DNA of 64,000 bases, from positions 1-64,000 of the forward strand of contig JAKADQ010000002.1 in assembly GCA_021820405.1 (NCBI GenBank), read 5' to 3'. The stretch comes from Thermoplasmata archaeon (lineage in GTDB: Archaea > Thermoplasmatota > Thermoplasmata > Thermoplasmatales > Thermoplasmataceae). The translations under genes and the position numbers were made by a program. Positions 45,639-55,906 of the stretch are shown here, piece by piece (positions within the stretch are counted from its first letter, which is position 1; each line of letters opens with the position of its first letter). A model generated the notes under the pieces. That model was given only the letters and a program-made list of their open reading frames with translations, did not search any database and was not told where the DNA came from.

Positions 45639-46953
45639 TTCTCATCACCTCCAGAAGTTCTTCAGGGGATCTCCTTTCGAAACTGTTTGCGACAGACACA
45701 ACATCCCTTGCGGAATCTTCTCCCATCATCCTTGTTGCCTTTGCAAGGACATCATCCCATGTGTATGGCTTCTTATTATGCCCCTTTGGCGCATCCATCT
45801 CCTCTTCAAACTTCCCCCTGTCTGTTTTCACTGTAATTTTTACGGGCAGGTATTCTGGATACATCTTATCAAATCTTTCAGTTACCTTGAAATTCATCAT
45901 ATCAATTTTGCCAAGTATTTCTGGATCGGTGAGATACTTTGCATCATAGGAATAGGGCTGGGGATCTCCATAGGTGAGTGTATATGCTATAATATAGGGC
46001 ATACTGTGATCCGCCGTCTCCCTTGTTTTTGGCCTTAATTTTTCTGGATCCTTTATGATTATGGTGTTTGCAACTGTGAATGTTTCCACATCTATTCTCT
46101 CTATTTTCCCATCAATTTTCTTTTTAAGGTTTGATGCAACCTCAGCTGCACTCATTGCATGGTATTCCACGGGGTAGTTCTTGATCATAGTCTTTCTGAT
46201 CTTGCTCTTCTTAAAATCCGGTTTCATGTCTCCTGAAACCTGTTTGAAGAATCCCATTTCACCCTCAAATATGGGTGCTGGCCCGGTGAATCCATTCTTT
46301 GCCAGCAATGTGCCAAAGACGCTATTCCTGCATGCATTTGCTGCAGTTGCCCCCTTCCACATGCTGAGTTCCCCTGCCCTTGTCTGCCTCATGCTTATGT
46401 TGTTATTTATGGAAAGATTGAGGCTGTGAGCATATCTTTCCTCATCCAGTTCAAGGAGATGGGCAAGGCCTGCTGCTGATGAAATACTCACATAGGTTAC
46501 ATGATCCCATCCCCTGTCCCTTATGGACACTGCATCGGAAAGCCCGCAAACAACCTCATATGATACGGCTGCCCCATCAAGAATATCCTTTCCGCTATAT
46601 GATCCGCCCTCAGCCATGCCAATTAAGGGAGGAATATTATCCGATGGATGCAGTGCCTCCTTTGAAAGATAGGTATCATTATAATCCAGGTATCTGGTCA
46701 TGGTTCCGTTAAGGAACGCTGCAATGTCCACAGATGCTTTGTGGCCTGTGAAAAATACGGTTGCATTATTTTTGCCTGCAGAGGGCAAAAGTGTTTTCAT
46801 TCCAATCTGAACTGGATCGGAATAAAATGCACCGTAGGATGTTACAGTTATATCCGCTATCCTTTTTTTCAGTTCTTCCCTGTCCTCAGAACTTATGCCA
46901 TTTTTTCTTACATTCTTTGATAGATCAATGATGCTATTTACAACAGTATCCAT
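45610..46953 (-). CDS. prpD: MmgE/PrpD family protein (2-methylcitrate dehydratase)
   Basis: FLNGTMTRYLDYNDTYLSKEALHPSDNIPPLIG; YPVEYHAMSAAEVA. Confidence 0.9.
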   Translation of the reverse strand: MDTVVNSIIDLSKNVRKNGISSEDREELKKRIADITVTSYGAFYSDPVQIGMKTLLPSAGKNNATVFFTGHKASVDIAAFLNGTMTRYLDYNDTYLSKEALHPSDNIPPLIGMAEGGSYSGKDILDGAAVSYEVVCGLSDAVSIRDRGWDHVTYVSISSAAGLAHLLELDEERYAHSLNLSINNNISMRQTRAGELSMWKGATAANACRNSVFGTLLAKNGFTGPAPIFEGEMGFFKQVSGDMKPDFKKSKIRKTMIKNYPVEYHAMSAAEVASNLKKKIDGKIERIDVETFTVANTIIIKDPEKLRPKTRETADHSMPYIIAYTLTYGDPQPYSYDAKYLTDPEILGKIDMMNFKVTERFDKMYPEYLPVKITVKTDRGKFEEEMDAPKGHNKKPYTWDDVLAKATRMMGEDSARDVVSVANSFERRSPEELLEVMRNVQATRQHQ

Positions 46954-47014
46954 GTATCTGCATATTTGAAAAATAATTAAATTGTGCCTTTTTTAAATAT
47001 CTATAGGGATTGGA

Positions 47015-48235
47015 TCAATCCCTTCTGTAGGATCTCTTCTTATGCCCATCCCTTGAGGAAAAATTTGGGCGTCTGGCATAGGTTCTGCCCCTCTGCCTGT
47101 CTCTGCTGCCCCTCTCTTCCCTTCTTTCCTGGGCCTGTCCCTCCATTGGGAGTTTCTCTATGATCACACCCGTTGTTTTTCTAATCCTGTTCAGGACGAA
47201 CTTTTCATCAGGCAGAATTATGCTCATGGCAGTCCCTGCCTTTCCGAATCTGGCAGTTCTTCCCACTCTGTGGATATATGTTTTATCCTCTCTTGGAAGA
47301 TCATAGTTTATGATATGGGTTATGGCCGGAATATCCATCCCTCTTGCTGCCACATCTGTGGCTACCAGAAACCTTTCGCCACCTCTAAATCTCTTTATGG
47401 ATTCCTCTCTCTGCCTCTGAGTCAGATCTCCATGTATCTGGACAGACCTGTAGCCCATCTTTCTGAGCCTGTCGCTGACAAAGGATGCCCCTGACCGTGT
47501 ATTGGAAAATATTATGGCCTTTTCAGGGTTATAGTCTTCTATGTATTTTACAAGAAAATCTACCTTATCTTTGTGCTCCGAAACAATATAGTCATGCTTT
47601 ATATCCGGCACCTCGTCTTCTGAGGCGTTTATATTTTCCGCATCCTCCATGAATTCAGATGCGAGGCCCTTAACATCAGGCGTCATTGTCGCAGAGAAAA
47701 GAAGCATCTTTCTCTTTGGATCAGTCATTACGATTATGTCTGTAACATCATCATAAAAGCCCATATCCAGCATCTGGTCCGCCTCATCAAGGACAACAGT
47801 TGTTACATTGGAAAGCTTCAAATATCCTCTCTCTGTCATATCCTTTATTCTTCCGGGCGTTCCAATGACGAACTCCGGGTTCATCCTCAGTTCCTCTGCC
47901 TGCCTGTTTATGGATGCTCCACCATAAACAAGGGCCCCCTTTAAACCAGTCCTGTTTGACATCTTTTTGAAAACATCAAACACCTGAATTGCCAGCTCCC
48001 TTGTGGGTACAAGTATGAGGTTCTGTGTCTTTTTCCTCTTCTCTGTCATATTGATAAGAGGAATAAGATAGGCACCTGTTTTTCCACTTCCGGTCTTTGA
48101 CTTCACGAGAACAGATCTTCCCTGAAGGACGGCCGGTATGGTCATCTCCTGTATTTCTGTGGTCTCAATAAAATTCATTCTATTTAAGGAATCCAACAAC
48201 TCTTTCTTAAGTCCTAACTCTTCGAATTTACTCAT
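47015..48235 (-). CDS. DEAD-box RNA helicase with basic RGG/RD-rich tail
   Basis: VKSKTGSGKTGAYLIP; VLDEADQMLDMG; LFSATM; HRVGRTARFGK. Confidence 0.95.
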   Translation of the reverse strand: MSKFEELGLKKELLDSLNRMNFIETTEIQEMTIPAVLQGRSVLVKSKTGSGKTGAYLIPLINMTEKRKKTQNLILVPTRELAIQVFDVFKKMSNRTGLKGALVYGGASINRQAEELRMNPEFVIGTPGRIKDMTERGYLKLSNVTTVVLDEADQMLDMGFYDDVTDIIVMTDPKRKMLLFSATMTPDVKGLASEFMEDAENINASEDEVPDIKHDYIVSEHKDKVDFLVKYIEDYNPEKAIIFSNTRSGASFVSDRLRKMGYRSVQIHGDLTQRQREESIKRFRGGERFLVATDVAARGMDIPAITHIINYDLPREDKTYIHRVGRTARFGKAGTAMSIILPDEKFVLNRIRKTTGVIIEKLPMEGQAQERREERGSRDRQRGRTYARRPNFSSRDGHKKRSYRRD

Positions 48236-48466
48236 TTGCGCACTTCTCTTTTACTAAACAGATCCTTATTCTGTCACTTTCAGTATTGTTAAGCAATATA
48301 TAGAGTAAACCATTTTACCAATTCAGTTTTTTGTCCTTATGCCTGGACCTGAATTCCTTATGAAAAAGAGGTAAAATAGATTAATTTCATCCATGAATCG
48401 CAACACGGGATTCTTGCTAAATAAAGCCTGAAGAAGCTTATAAAAATGGAATACCTGCAGTAAATT

Positions 48467-48781
48467 TCACTGTTCATCGCTTATGGCTGAAAGCTTGTGC
48501 TCTACAGTATTTTCCCTGTCAAGCCTGTGGTCAATCTTAATTATGGTTTCAACTCTCTGAATTCCCATGTTTATTATTGCCTTCTCACCCTCAGCAATCA
48601 CGTTCAATATCTGCTCTATGGTTTCACCTTCGATCACCGTTGCCATGCTGTTGGGATAATATTTTAATCCTGATTTCCTGAAGACGTCCAGTGCTATTTT
48701 GACATATTTCGATGCCGAAGTACCTTCTCCAACCGGATAATACGTAACATCTGCAATTATCATATATGTACATATCTGCAA
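48467..48781 (-). CDS. MTH1187/YkoF-like thiamine-binding family protein
   Basis: MIIADVTYYPVGEGTSASKYVKIALDVFRKSGLKYYPNSMATVIEGE. Confidence 0.85.
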   Translation of the reverse strand: MQICTYMIIADVTYYPVGEGTSASKYVKIALDVFRKSGLKYYPNSMATVIEGETIEQILNVIAEGEKAIINMGIQRVETIIKIDHRLDRENTVEHKLSAISDEQ

Positions 48782-48838
48782 AGTATAAATGTTTGATATT
48801 TCAAAAAATTCTTAAAATATGTTTTGAAATTATCAAAA

Positions 48839-49852
48839 TTACTTGTAAGCCTCTTTCCTCTCCCTTGCCAGAGCTATCCTTTCCTTCATCTCCTTTATTA
48901 TTCTTTCTATGTTGAATCCAGGTATCTCTTCTTCGTAAAGAACAACTGCCATGGGTGAGAGTTCCACGGTTACCTGGGAGGTTCTGAAAAACTTCACTTC
49001 CCTCTCCATTGTAGCCATCATTTTTGGTGCATTTTTAACAATCTCATCAAATACAAGCTTTCGTGAATTGGATAGGCCGCCGCCAATCATAACAGCTTCA
49101 GGATCAAAGAGGTTTATGAGGCTCGCAATGCCCTCCTCCATATTTTTGGTGAGACTGGCAACAACCTCCATGCTCACGAGGTCACCGTTTTCCGCGCATT
49201 CAAATATTTCCTTAGCCTCAACCTGTTCTCGTGGAATCTTCTGAAGGCATCCCGATCTCTCATAGGCTTTAAGGGAATCCATTATTCTGACTGCAGCTTT
49301 ACCGCCTGCAACAGATTCAAAGCACCCCCTTCTTCCGCAACCACACAGGGGGCCATCAGGGTCAACAACCATGTGTCCGAACTCCCCTGCCATTCCGGTC
49401 GCACCCCTGTATACCCTGTTATTCATAAAAATGCCTCCACCAATCCCTGTGCTGAGTGTCAGATATATGAAGTTGGAAAAGGCCTTGCCATTTCCAAATA
49501 TTTTTTCAGAAATTGCAGTTGCAGTGGCATCATTCTCAATATACACAGTTTTCTTAAGGATATCTTCCAGTATATCCGATAAGGGTATCTCCATGCCGCC
49601 AAAAAGGTTCGGAGATGATCTTATTATCCCCTTTTTACCGTCCACCGCACCTGCAAAAACAACTGAAACAGTTTCTATTTCCGATGGGGCAGAATGTTCT
49701 GCATCGTTGGACATCTTTACAATCTGTTCAATGAGGTCTTCTGGCCTTTTGAAATCCGGGGTTCTGACCCTGCTTCTCTTTAAAATGTTTCCATCCCTGT
49801 CGGATAAAAACATTGATATTTTTGAACCCCCAACATCAAAGCCTAAGATCAA
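48839..49852 (-). CDS. ROK-family sugar kinase (glucokinase-like)
   Basis: GFDVGGSKISMFLSDRDG; VYIENDATATAISE; TLSTGIGGGIFMNN; GEFGHMVVDPDGPLCGCGRRGCFES. Confidence 0.94.
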   Translation of the reverse strand: MILGFDVGGSKISMFLSDRDGNILKRSRVRTPDFKRPEDLIEQIVKMSNDAEHSAPSEIETVSVVFAGAVDGKKGIIRSSPNLFGGMEIPLSDILEDILKKTVYIENDATATAISEKIFGNGKAFSNFIYLTLSTGIGGGIFMNNRVYRGATGMAGEFGHMVVDPDGPLCGCGRRGCFESVAGGKAAVRIMDSLKAYERSGCLQKIPREQVEAKEIFECAENGDLVSMEVVASLTKNMEEGIASLINLFDPEAVMIGGGLSNSRKLVFDEIVKNAPKMMATMEREVKFFRTSQVTVELSPMAVVLYEEEIPGFNIERIIKEMKERIALARERKEAYK

Positions 49853-51192
49853 TCACCATCACCCTTCTCAACCACGGTCAAGGTAAGATTCTTCATTCCA
49901 ATCACTGTAATTGTTTTTCCCTTATCTATTCTTTTATTATCCATGGAAACTGCTCTCCATTTAACCCCATCTATGGATACCCAGCCTTCAGGATCAATGT
50001 CTGTATCTGCAATCCCTGTTGCATTGACCAGTGATTCCCATCCTGTGACAGGTTTTTTAGCCTGGGAACTTATGATTTTGTGTATATAATAAGCAACAAA
50101 TCCACCAATCACAAGGATTGCAATGGCAACTATTATGAAATCACCTGAGACCGGTGCGGGCGAATAGGAGCCTGCGTAGGGCTGGGATGAAATATCATAA
50201 TCTGGCGAAACAAGAAGAAAAGTTCCGAAAAGATCCAGGGATATTCCTGACATAAGGGCAATGCCGTGGGCAGTCTTAAATTCAAGCAATATAAGGACAG
50301 AACCCAGTATGAGCATGAGTATTCCCACAAGGGAAGCGTCAATCAGCTGTGCCCCAAGCAATCCAAGGACGATCATAATAACACCAACCGCCGTTAGCAG
50401 AACTGTGCCATGGTATAGATCAAGAAGGATTGCAAGTGAACCAATTGATATGAACAAACCATCAACAACGGCATTGCTGAAAAAGCTCATAAGTTGATCA
50501 AATGCAGATTCTGTTACAGTTGAAACATGATATGATGAGAGATTGTTCTTCTCAAGGAACACTGTAAAATTTGAAGCTATGCCATTTATCAGGCCCACAT
50601 CATAGGCCTGTTGGTAGCTGAACACCTGGTCCTTATACACCATTTCAGCTGCTGCGGTTACATTCCTTCCATGGGCCTGCGCAAGTCCCATCATGAGCCC
50701 TGCCATTCCATTAAGTGTATGGTTTTCCTGAAGGGCGCTGCCCCCCTCAACTATGGGTGTTGACGGGCCTATCTCTGAACCTGGGCCCATCCATATCTGG
50801 TCTGTAGCCATTGCTATGTAAGACCCGGCTGATGCACCCAGAGATTCAGGGAGAATGTATGTGTATACAGGTATGTGCTTTGCCTCTGTATTATTGATTG
50901 CAGATACGATCTGAATCATACTGGTAAGCAATCCTCCAGGCGTATTCATGCATATGACAACTGCTGCTGTGTTATTATGTGTCAGCCCTGAAAGGGCACC
51001 GGTTATCATCGCAGCAGAACCGGGGTCGATCTGCTCATTCAACTGTATAACAAGAAGCTGTTTACTGGATGATGATGAAAAATAATGTTTTGCGAGGTTC
51101 TGATCAGGATTGTTAACCTGAACTGAAGCCGCAAGGAAAACTACTGCAATCAGAATGGCAATCAAGCCGATCACCATCTTTTCCCTTTCCAT
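49849..51192 (-). CDS. NfeD-family ClpP-like membrane serine protease
   Basis: CMNTPGGLLTSMIQIV; LGASAGSYIAMATDQIWMGPGSEIGPSTPI; C-terminal NfeD OB-like domain. Confidence 0.9.
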   Translation of the reverse strand: MEREKMVIGLIAILIAVVFLAASVQVNNPDQNLAKHYFSSSSSKQLLVIQLNEQIDPGSAAMITGALSGLTHNNTAAVVICMNTPGGLLTSMIQIVSAINNTEAKHIPVYTYILPESLGASAGSYIAMATDQIWMGPGSEIGPSTPIVEGGSALQENHTLNGMAGLMMGLAQAHGRNVTAAAEMVYKDQVFSYQQAYDVGLINGIASNFTVFLEKNNLSSYHVSTVTESAFDQLMSFFSNAVVDGLFISIGSLAILLDLYHGTVLLTAVGVIMIVLGLLGAQLIDASLVGILMLILGSVLILLEFKTAHGIALMSGISLDLFGTFLLVSPDYDISSQPYAGSYSPAPVSGDFIIVAIAILVIGGFVAYYIHKIISSQAKKPVTGWESLVNATGIADTDIDPEGWVSIDGVKWRAVSMDNKRIDKGKTITVIGMKNLTLTVVEKGDGD

Positions 51193-51275
51193 AATTCAAA
51201 TATGGAACACAGTTATTTAAAGGAATTTCTTGAAAGCATGGAAAGGATTTTTAAATAGACAAAATACCCTATAGC

Positions 51276-52559
51276 ATGAAGAATTTTTTCGTTTCAGATC
51301 TCGATGGAAAATCTCCAGGATATGAGGCAACTCTTCAGGGATGGGCACAGGATATACGTCTTATGAAGAATGTTGGTTTTATTGTTTTGAGAGATCAGAC
51401 CGGTCTTGTCCAGATTACGGTAAAAAAGGATTCAGAGCCATTTTCAGATCTTGAAAAGATAAGCAGGGAATCTGTCATAAGGGTAAGGGGAAAGGTTCCC
51501 GAAAAGATTATGAGCAAGATTGGAAGGGAGTTTATTGCTGAAAATATTGAAATTCTCAATATTGCAGAAACCCCACTTCCCATTGGAATAGTGGATGAGG
51601 TGGAGGTTGATTTTGAGACAAGATTTAACAACAGATTTATGGATTTGAGGAAGCCTGAGCATGCCAGAATATTCCGGGCAAAGTCTGCAATTCTATGGGG
51701 AATCAGATCATATCTCATATCCCAGGGTTTCACTGAAGTCCAGACACCAAAGATAGTATCTGCTGCAACCGAGGGCGGTGCAGACCTCTTCAGGGTAAAG
51801 TATTTTGAAAAGGACGTTTTCCTGAACCAGAGTCCTCAACTCTATAAAGAAATGCTCATTGCTTCAGGCGTTGAGAAGGTCTTTGAAGTCGGTCCAGCAT
51901 TCAGGGCAGAGGAGCATAACACACCGAGGCATCTTAACGAATTCACATCCATTGATATTGAAATGGCCTTTGCGGATCATAACGATGCCATGAGCATGCT
52001 CGAAAACTCCATTGCCAGTGGAATAGAGAACTTTCTCAATACTGTCCCGAATGCATCAGAATTCTCGCTGGTAAAAACGAAACCAAAAACACCATTTCCA
52101 AGGATCACTTACGAAGAGTGTGTAAGGATTCTTAAGGAGAAGGGAATAGATGTTCCTAAGGGGGAGGATCTAAACAACGAAATGCTCAAGATTATAGGTT
52201 CAAGGTTCGATAACTTCTATTTCATTATACACTGGCCAAGGGAGGTAAGGCCATTCTACACATCGGTTCTTGAAGATAACCAGCATTTTACAAAATCCTT
52301 TGATCTTCAATTCAGGGAAATCGAGCTCACATCAGGTGCCCAGAGAGTCCATAACCCGGACACATTAAAAAATAAAATAGAAGAAAAGGGTCTTGACAGC
52401 TCAAATTTTGAATTTTATCTTAAAACATTCAGATATGGAATGCCTCCTCATGCAGGTTGGGGTCTGGGCCTTGAAAGGCTGACCCAGGTAATACTTAACC
52501 TGCCCAATGTCAGGGAGGCTTCACTGTTTCCTAGAGATAGAACCAGAGTTTTTCCCTGA
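51276..52559 (+). CDS. aspS: Aspartyl-tRNA synthetase (archaeal type)
   Basis: [73 protein letters not shown]. Confidence 0.96.
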   Translation: MKNFFVSDLDGKSPGYEATLQGWAQDIRLMKNVGFIVLRDQTGLVQITVKKDSEPFSDLEKISRESVIRVRGKVPEKIMSKIGREFIAENIEILNIAETPLPIGIVDEVEVDFETRFNNRFMDLRKPEHARIFRAKSAILWGIRSYLISQGFTEVQTPKIVSAATEGGADLFRVKYFEKDVFLNQSPQLYKEMLIASGVEKVFEVGPAFRAEEHNTPRHLNEFTSIDIEMAFADHNDAMSMLENSIASGIENFLNTVPNASEFSLVKTKPKTPFPRITYEECVRILKEKGIDVPKGEDLNNEMLKIIGSRFDNFYFIIHWPREVRPFYTSVLEDNQHFTKSFDLQFREIELTSGAQRVHNPDTLKNKIEEKGLDSSNFEFYLKTFRYGMPPHAGWGLGLERLTQVILNLPNVREASLFPRDRTRVFP

Positions 52560-52661
52560 ACTCTTTCTCTTTCTATCATCTCCGTAGACTAACCTGTCCA
52601 TTTCATCTATGTCCGACGCTTCCAGCTCTTCAAGGTCATCAAGGTTCTTTTTCTTCGCCAT
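52521..52661 (-). CDS. Small charged protein convergent with and overlapping aspS 3' end
   Basis: Hand translation: [46 protein letters not shown]; not in ORF track because short. Confidence 0.5.
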   Translation of the reverse strand: MAKKKNLDDLEELEASDIDEMDRLVYGDDRKRKSSGKNSGSISRKQ

Positions 52662-52957
52662 TTCTAAGACCTAAAAATATTAAACAATTCTGGAATAAAA
52701 ATATTTTCCATGGTTTTCCGAATTTTTATATATGTTACATTCTAATAGAAAAATTGTCTATTCCCAATCAGACAGATTTTGAGACTTCATAAAGATTCCA
52801 TTGAAAATCAGAGGAATAAGCCTATGGTTATGCCATTCAACATCCAGGCCCTTTCCACATATTTCTTTCCGCCGTGTATATGGGAAGAATATATTCTATA
52901 TATCAGAAATAAGATATAATTTATAATCTCCATTTATCTTAAAGATTTGAAATTGAA

Positions 52958-54187
52958 TTGAGAAATATTGAATATTCATCCATAAGAATGCTGTTGATGT
53001 CCTCTGCAGGGATGCTGCTTGACGGTTATCAGCTTACGGTTATTGCCCTTGCTATTCTCATAATGAAACCTTCCCTGAGCCTTACGTCCTTCCAGTCATC
53101 TCTACTCATAGATTCTCTCATACTTGGAACAATAGTTGGTGCAGTCACCGTTGGATATCTTTCCGATCTGTTTGGAAGGAAGAGGATATATATGTTCAAT
53201 CTTCTTTTCTTTACAGTTTTTGGCCTGGCATCAATCGTCACTTCCAGTGTTAATCTCATAGTTGTATTCAGAATTTTGATGGGGATTTCCATAGGTGCAG
53301 ATTATCCCGTTTCAAATTCATATATTGCTGAAATGGCTCCTGAAGGCTTCAGGGGGAAATTCCTTTCATTCTCTGCGGTAGCCTTTGTGATAGGAGCTGT
53401 CTCAAGCGCGCTGGTTGCGTTCATATTCTTTTACATTCACGCCCCTGACAGTTCCTGGAGATATCTTATTGGCATCGGTCTCATACCTGCAGTCATAGTT
53501 CTTATAATGCGCTTTTCAATGCCTGAATCAAGGATGTGGAAGGATTCGAAAGCCTCAGGAAAAAGTGTCAGGGTCAGGGGCATGTTTAATGGCTCCAGTG
53601 GTAAATTTACCATACTGACATCTGTTGTCTGGTTCATTTACGATATGGGTGCTTTTGGCGTGGGCCTTCTGGTTCCTACCATATTATCGCTCAGTGGTCT
53701 AAAGAGCAATTCTGATAACGCCTTAATTACCACATTTTTTCTCATTATTGGACTCATAGGTGGAATAATAGTAATAATGCTTATAGACAGGTTAGGCAGG
53801 AAAAATTTGCAGATTGTGGGATTTCTGGCCATGGGCATCACCCTGATGCTCATACCGGAGTTTTTCTTCACTGCACTCATATCTGTTCTTGCAATCGCTG
53901 AATTTTCCAATTCATTTCCGGCTGCAACAGTGGGAATATTTCCTGCGGAGCTTGCCACAACAAACTTCAGGTCAAGCGCCTACGGCCTTGCAGCAACCAC
54001 AGGAAAGTTTGGTGCGGTAGTTGGTGTTCTTCTTATCGGTTCCCAGGTTACAGGGTCAAACCTCCACATGTTCATTATCTTTGGAATTGTAATGCTCATA
54101 GGAATGGTATTGACTCTTTTACTGCCTGAAACAAGGAATATAAAGCTGGATCAGGTTGTAAAGGCAGAACTGGGAGTGTTTGATTAG
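52958..54187 (+). CDS. MFS transporter (sugar/metabolite type)
   Basis: GMLLDGYQLTVIALAIL; GYLSDLFGRKRIYM; GADYPVSNSYIAEMAPEGFRGK; TTG start. Confidence 0.9.
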   Translation: MRNIEYSSIRMLLMSSAGMLLDGYQLTVIALAILIMKPSLSLTSFQSSLLIDSLILGTIVGAVTVGYLSDLFGRKRIYMFNLLFFTVFGLASIVTSSVNLIVVFRILMGISIGADYPVSNSYIAEMAPEGFRGKFLSFSAVAFVIGAVSSALVAFIFFYIHAPDSSWRYLIGIGLIPAVIVLIMRFSMPESRMWKDSKASGKSVRVRGMFNGSSGKFTILTSVVWFIYDMGAFGVGLLVPTILSLSGLKSNSDNALITTFFLIIGLIGGIIVIMLIDRLGRKNLQIVGFLAMGITLMLIPEFFFTALISVLAIAEFSNSFPAATVGIFPAELATTNFRSSAYGLAATTGKFGAVVGVLLIGSQVTGSNLHMFIIFGIVMLIGMVLTLLLPETRNIKLDQVVKAELGVFD

Positions 54188-54483
54188 GTACAGGTAATTT
54201 CACTCTATATACTTACATGTAAGGTTTAGATTATTATGTATTATCCTTAAGCAACATTTCTAAAAATTCTGAAACAGGGATAAAATTTCAATTAAATTTG
54301 AATATTACGGATTTCTGTGAACCCACCCAAGGGGCACGAGTGATATCTCATCGAAACATTATACGATTATAAATTTTATACATTCAAAATTGTTTTACCC
54401 TCACAGTTAAGCCTTCATTTTTATTATTAGTTTAAAAATCATATTCATGCAATTAACAATTGCAAATCAAAAAAGGTGAAAAA

Positions 54484-55074
54484 ATGGTATTTGTTGATCC
54501 TCTGGCAGTAATGCTTATTGGTCTGGCCATGGGTACAGGCATCGGTGCCTTTTACTTCTTCTTCGCAGCGAGAGGTGACAGGGAACAGATTGAGAGTCTT
54601 GTATATCCGGCCATTGGAATTGGTCTGTTAGATTTTATAAGCGGTTTCTACATGTCATTTGCATGGCCAATGACATCCTTCGGAACTCCATATAACATGT
54701 TATTCGGGGATCCACTCCTTCTCTTCGGTATATTGCTCATAATCGGAGCAGTAATGGTTCACAAAAATGTAAAGTTTGGAATAATGCCCCTTCTCAGTGT
54801 AATACTGGGAGGCTATGTTCTCGTTGGTGCTTACAGCATAGTTGATCTCCACCTTGAAAAGGGTCAGGATCTCATAACGGCCATGGGCCTCTATCTGTTT
54901 GATGCAATTGGTGCAATTCTCGTGCCCATAGTTTACCTGAAGCCAGAAGAAGGGAAGTCTGGTGCAGTGAAATATCTCTACTATGGGGAGTGGATCATAC
55001 TGGGTATAGGAACAATATTTGCCCTGGTAATTGGATATCTTGCACTTTACGGGCACCTTCAGAGCCCACCCTGA
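54484..55074 (+). CDS. DUF981-like membrane protein
   Basis: MVFVDPLAVMLIGLAMGTGIGAFYFFFAARGDREQ, multi-TM. Confidence 0.75.
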   Translation: MVFVDPLAVMLIGLAMGTGIGAFYFFFAARGDREQIESLVYPAIGIGLLDFISGFYMSFAWPMTSFGTPYNMLFGDPLLLFGILLIIGAVMVHKNVKFGIMPLLSVILGGYVLVGAYSIVDLHLEKGQDLITAMGLYLFDAIGAILVPIVYLKPEEGKSGAVKYLYYGEWIILGIGTIFALVIGYLALYGHLQSPP

Positions 55075-55205
55075 ACCATATTTCATATTTTAAAAACAAA
55101 TTATTTTATTTGCAAACTCTTTTAATAAAGGAAATCTTATTTTGTCCTATTTTAACTTAAATTAGAAAAGAAAGATGGAGTTTGTATTTATTGAGAAATA
55201 CGCCC

Positions 55206-55595
55206 TCAATTTGATGCAATATTTTGCAACTCTGTAAGCAATTCCTTCTCAACGTGATCGGACCAGGCAATCTCAGGGATATCTACCGCAATGAAAATTT
55301 CTGAAATCAACAATATTTCTATGGCGCTGATCGCGATATTTCCCAGAAGTTTTCCAACGCCAACATCGACCTTAAGCTGGGATCCATCTGATGTGAAAAC
55401 AAATGTAAGTGCACGGTCTGCAGCAATCAATCCTCTGAGAAAACCCGCTTTCCATGCCTGCAAAATTCCCTTATCTGGCTGGACATTGCTTTGAACCTTC
55501 CAGTCGTTATTTGTCAGGTAAGCAGAAAATTCTTTTACGATCTGATCAACGCCCTTTGTTGTATTATAAATCCTTTCTTTTTTGAATATTTCCAT
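55206..55595 (-). CDS. Hypothetical protein with C-terminal hydrophobic segment
   Basis: 129-aa ORF with codon structure; no family recognised. Confidence 0.6.
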   Translation of the reverse strand: MEIFKKERIYNTTKGVDQIVKEFSAYLTNNDWKVQSNVQPDKGILQAWKAGFLRGLIAADRALTFVFTSDGSQLKVDVGVGKLLGNIAISAIEILLISEIFIAVDIPEIAWSDHVEKELLTELQNIASN

Positions 55596-55701
55596 GGATA
55601 TTCATTTAAACATCCTATTTAATCATATCATCATAAACCACATATTATCTCAAAATTACATCATTATATGTTTGAATAAACATTTGTCAATCAATATAGA
55701 A

Positions 55702-55851
55702 ATGAGAAATAAGCCCATATCAATTGATCCATGGGAAAGGAGATCTTTGAAAATTAACAGGTCTATATTATGTTATCAGCAAAGAAAGATTAAAGAGGGA
55801 AAGAGCATTAAAATGTATAGAAGAACAGAGGGGAGGACTGAATTAAAATAA
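55702..55851 (+). CDS. Possible small basic protein upstream of the DNA methyltransferase
   Basis: MRNKPISIDPWERRSLKINRSILCYQQRKIKEGKSIKMYRRTEGRTELK; internal start of ORF 55582-55851. Confidence 0.3.
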   Translation: MRNKPISIDPWERRSLKINRSILCYQQRKIKEGKSIKMYRRTEGRTELK

Positions 55852-55906
55852 TACCTGATAATAAGTTAATACCAGTGTGAATCAAAGAATAGATATGATG
55901 TAAAGG

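Noticed and set aside
45298-46038. 246-aa plus-strand ORF
   Set aside because: Lies antisense across prpB/prpD; no family motifs; shadow ORF from codon bias
48755-48785. Palindrome ATATGTACATAT near the MTH1187-like gene start, and CTTACATGTAAG at 54212-54223
   Set aside because: Short AT-rich dyads expected by chance at this composition
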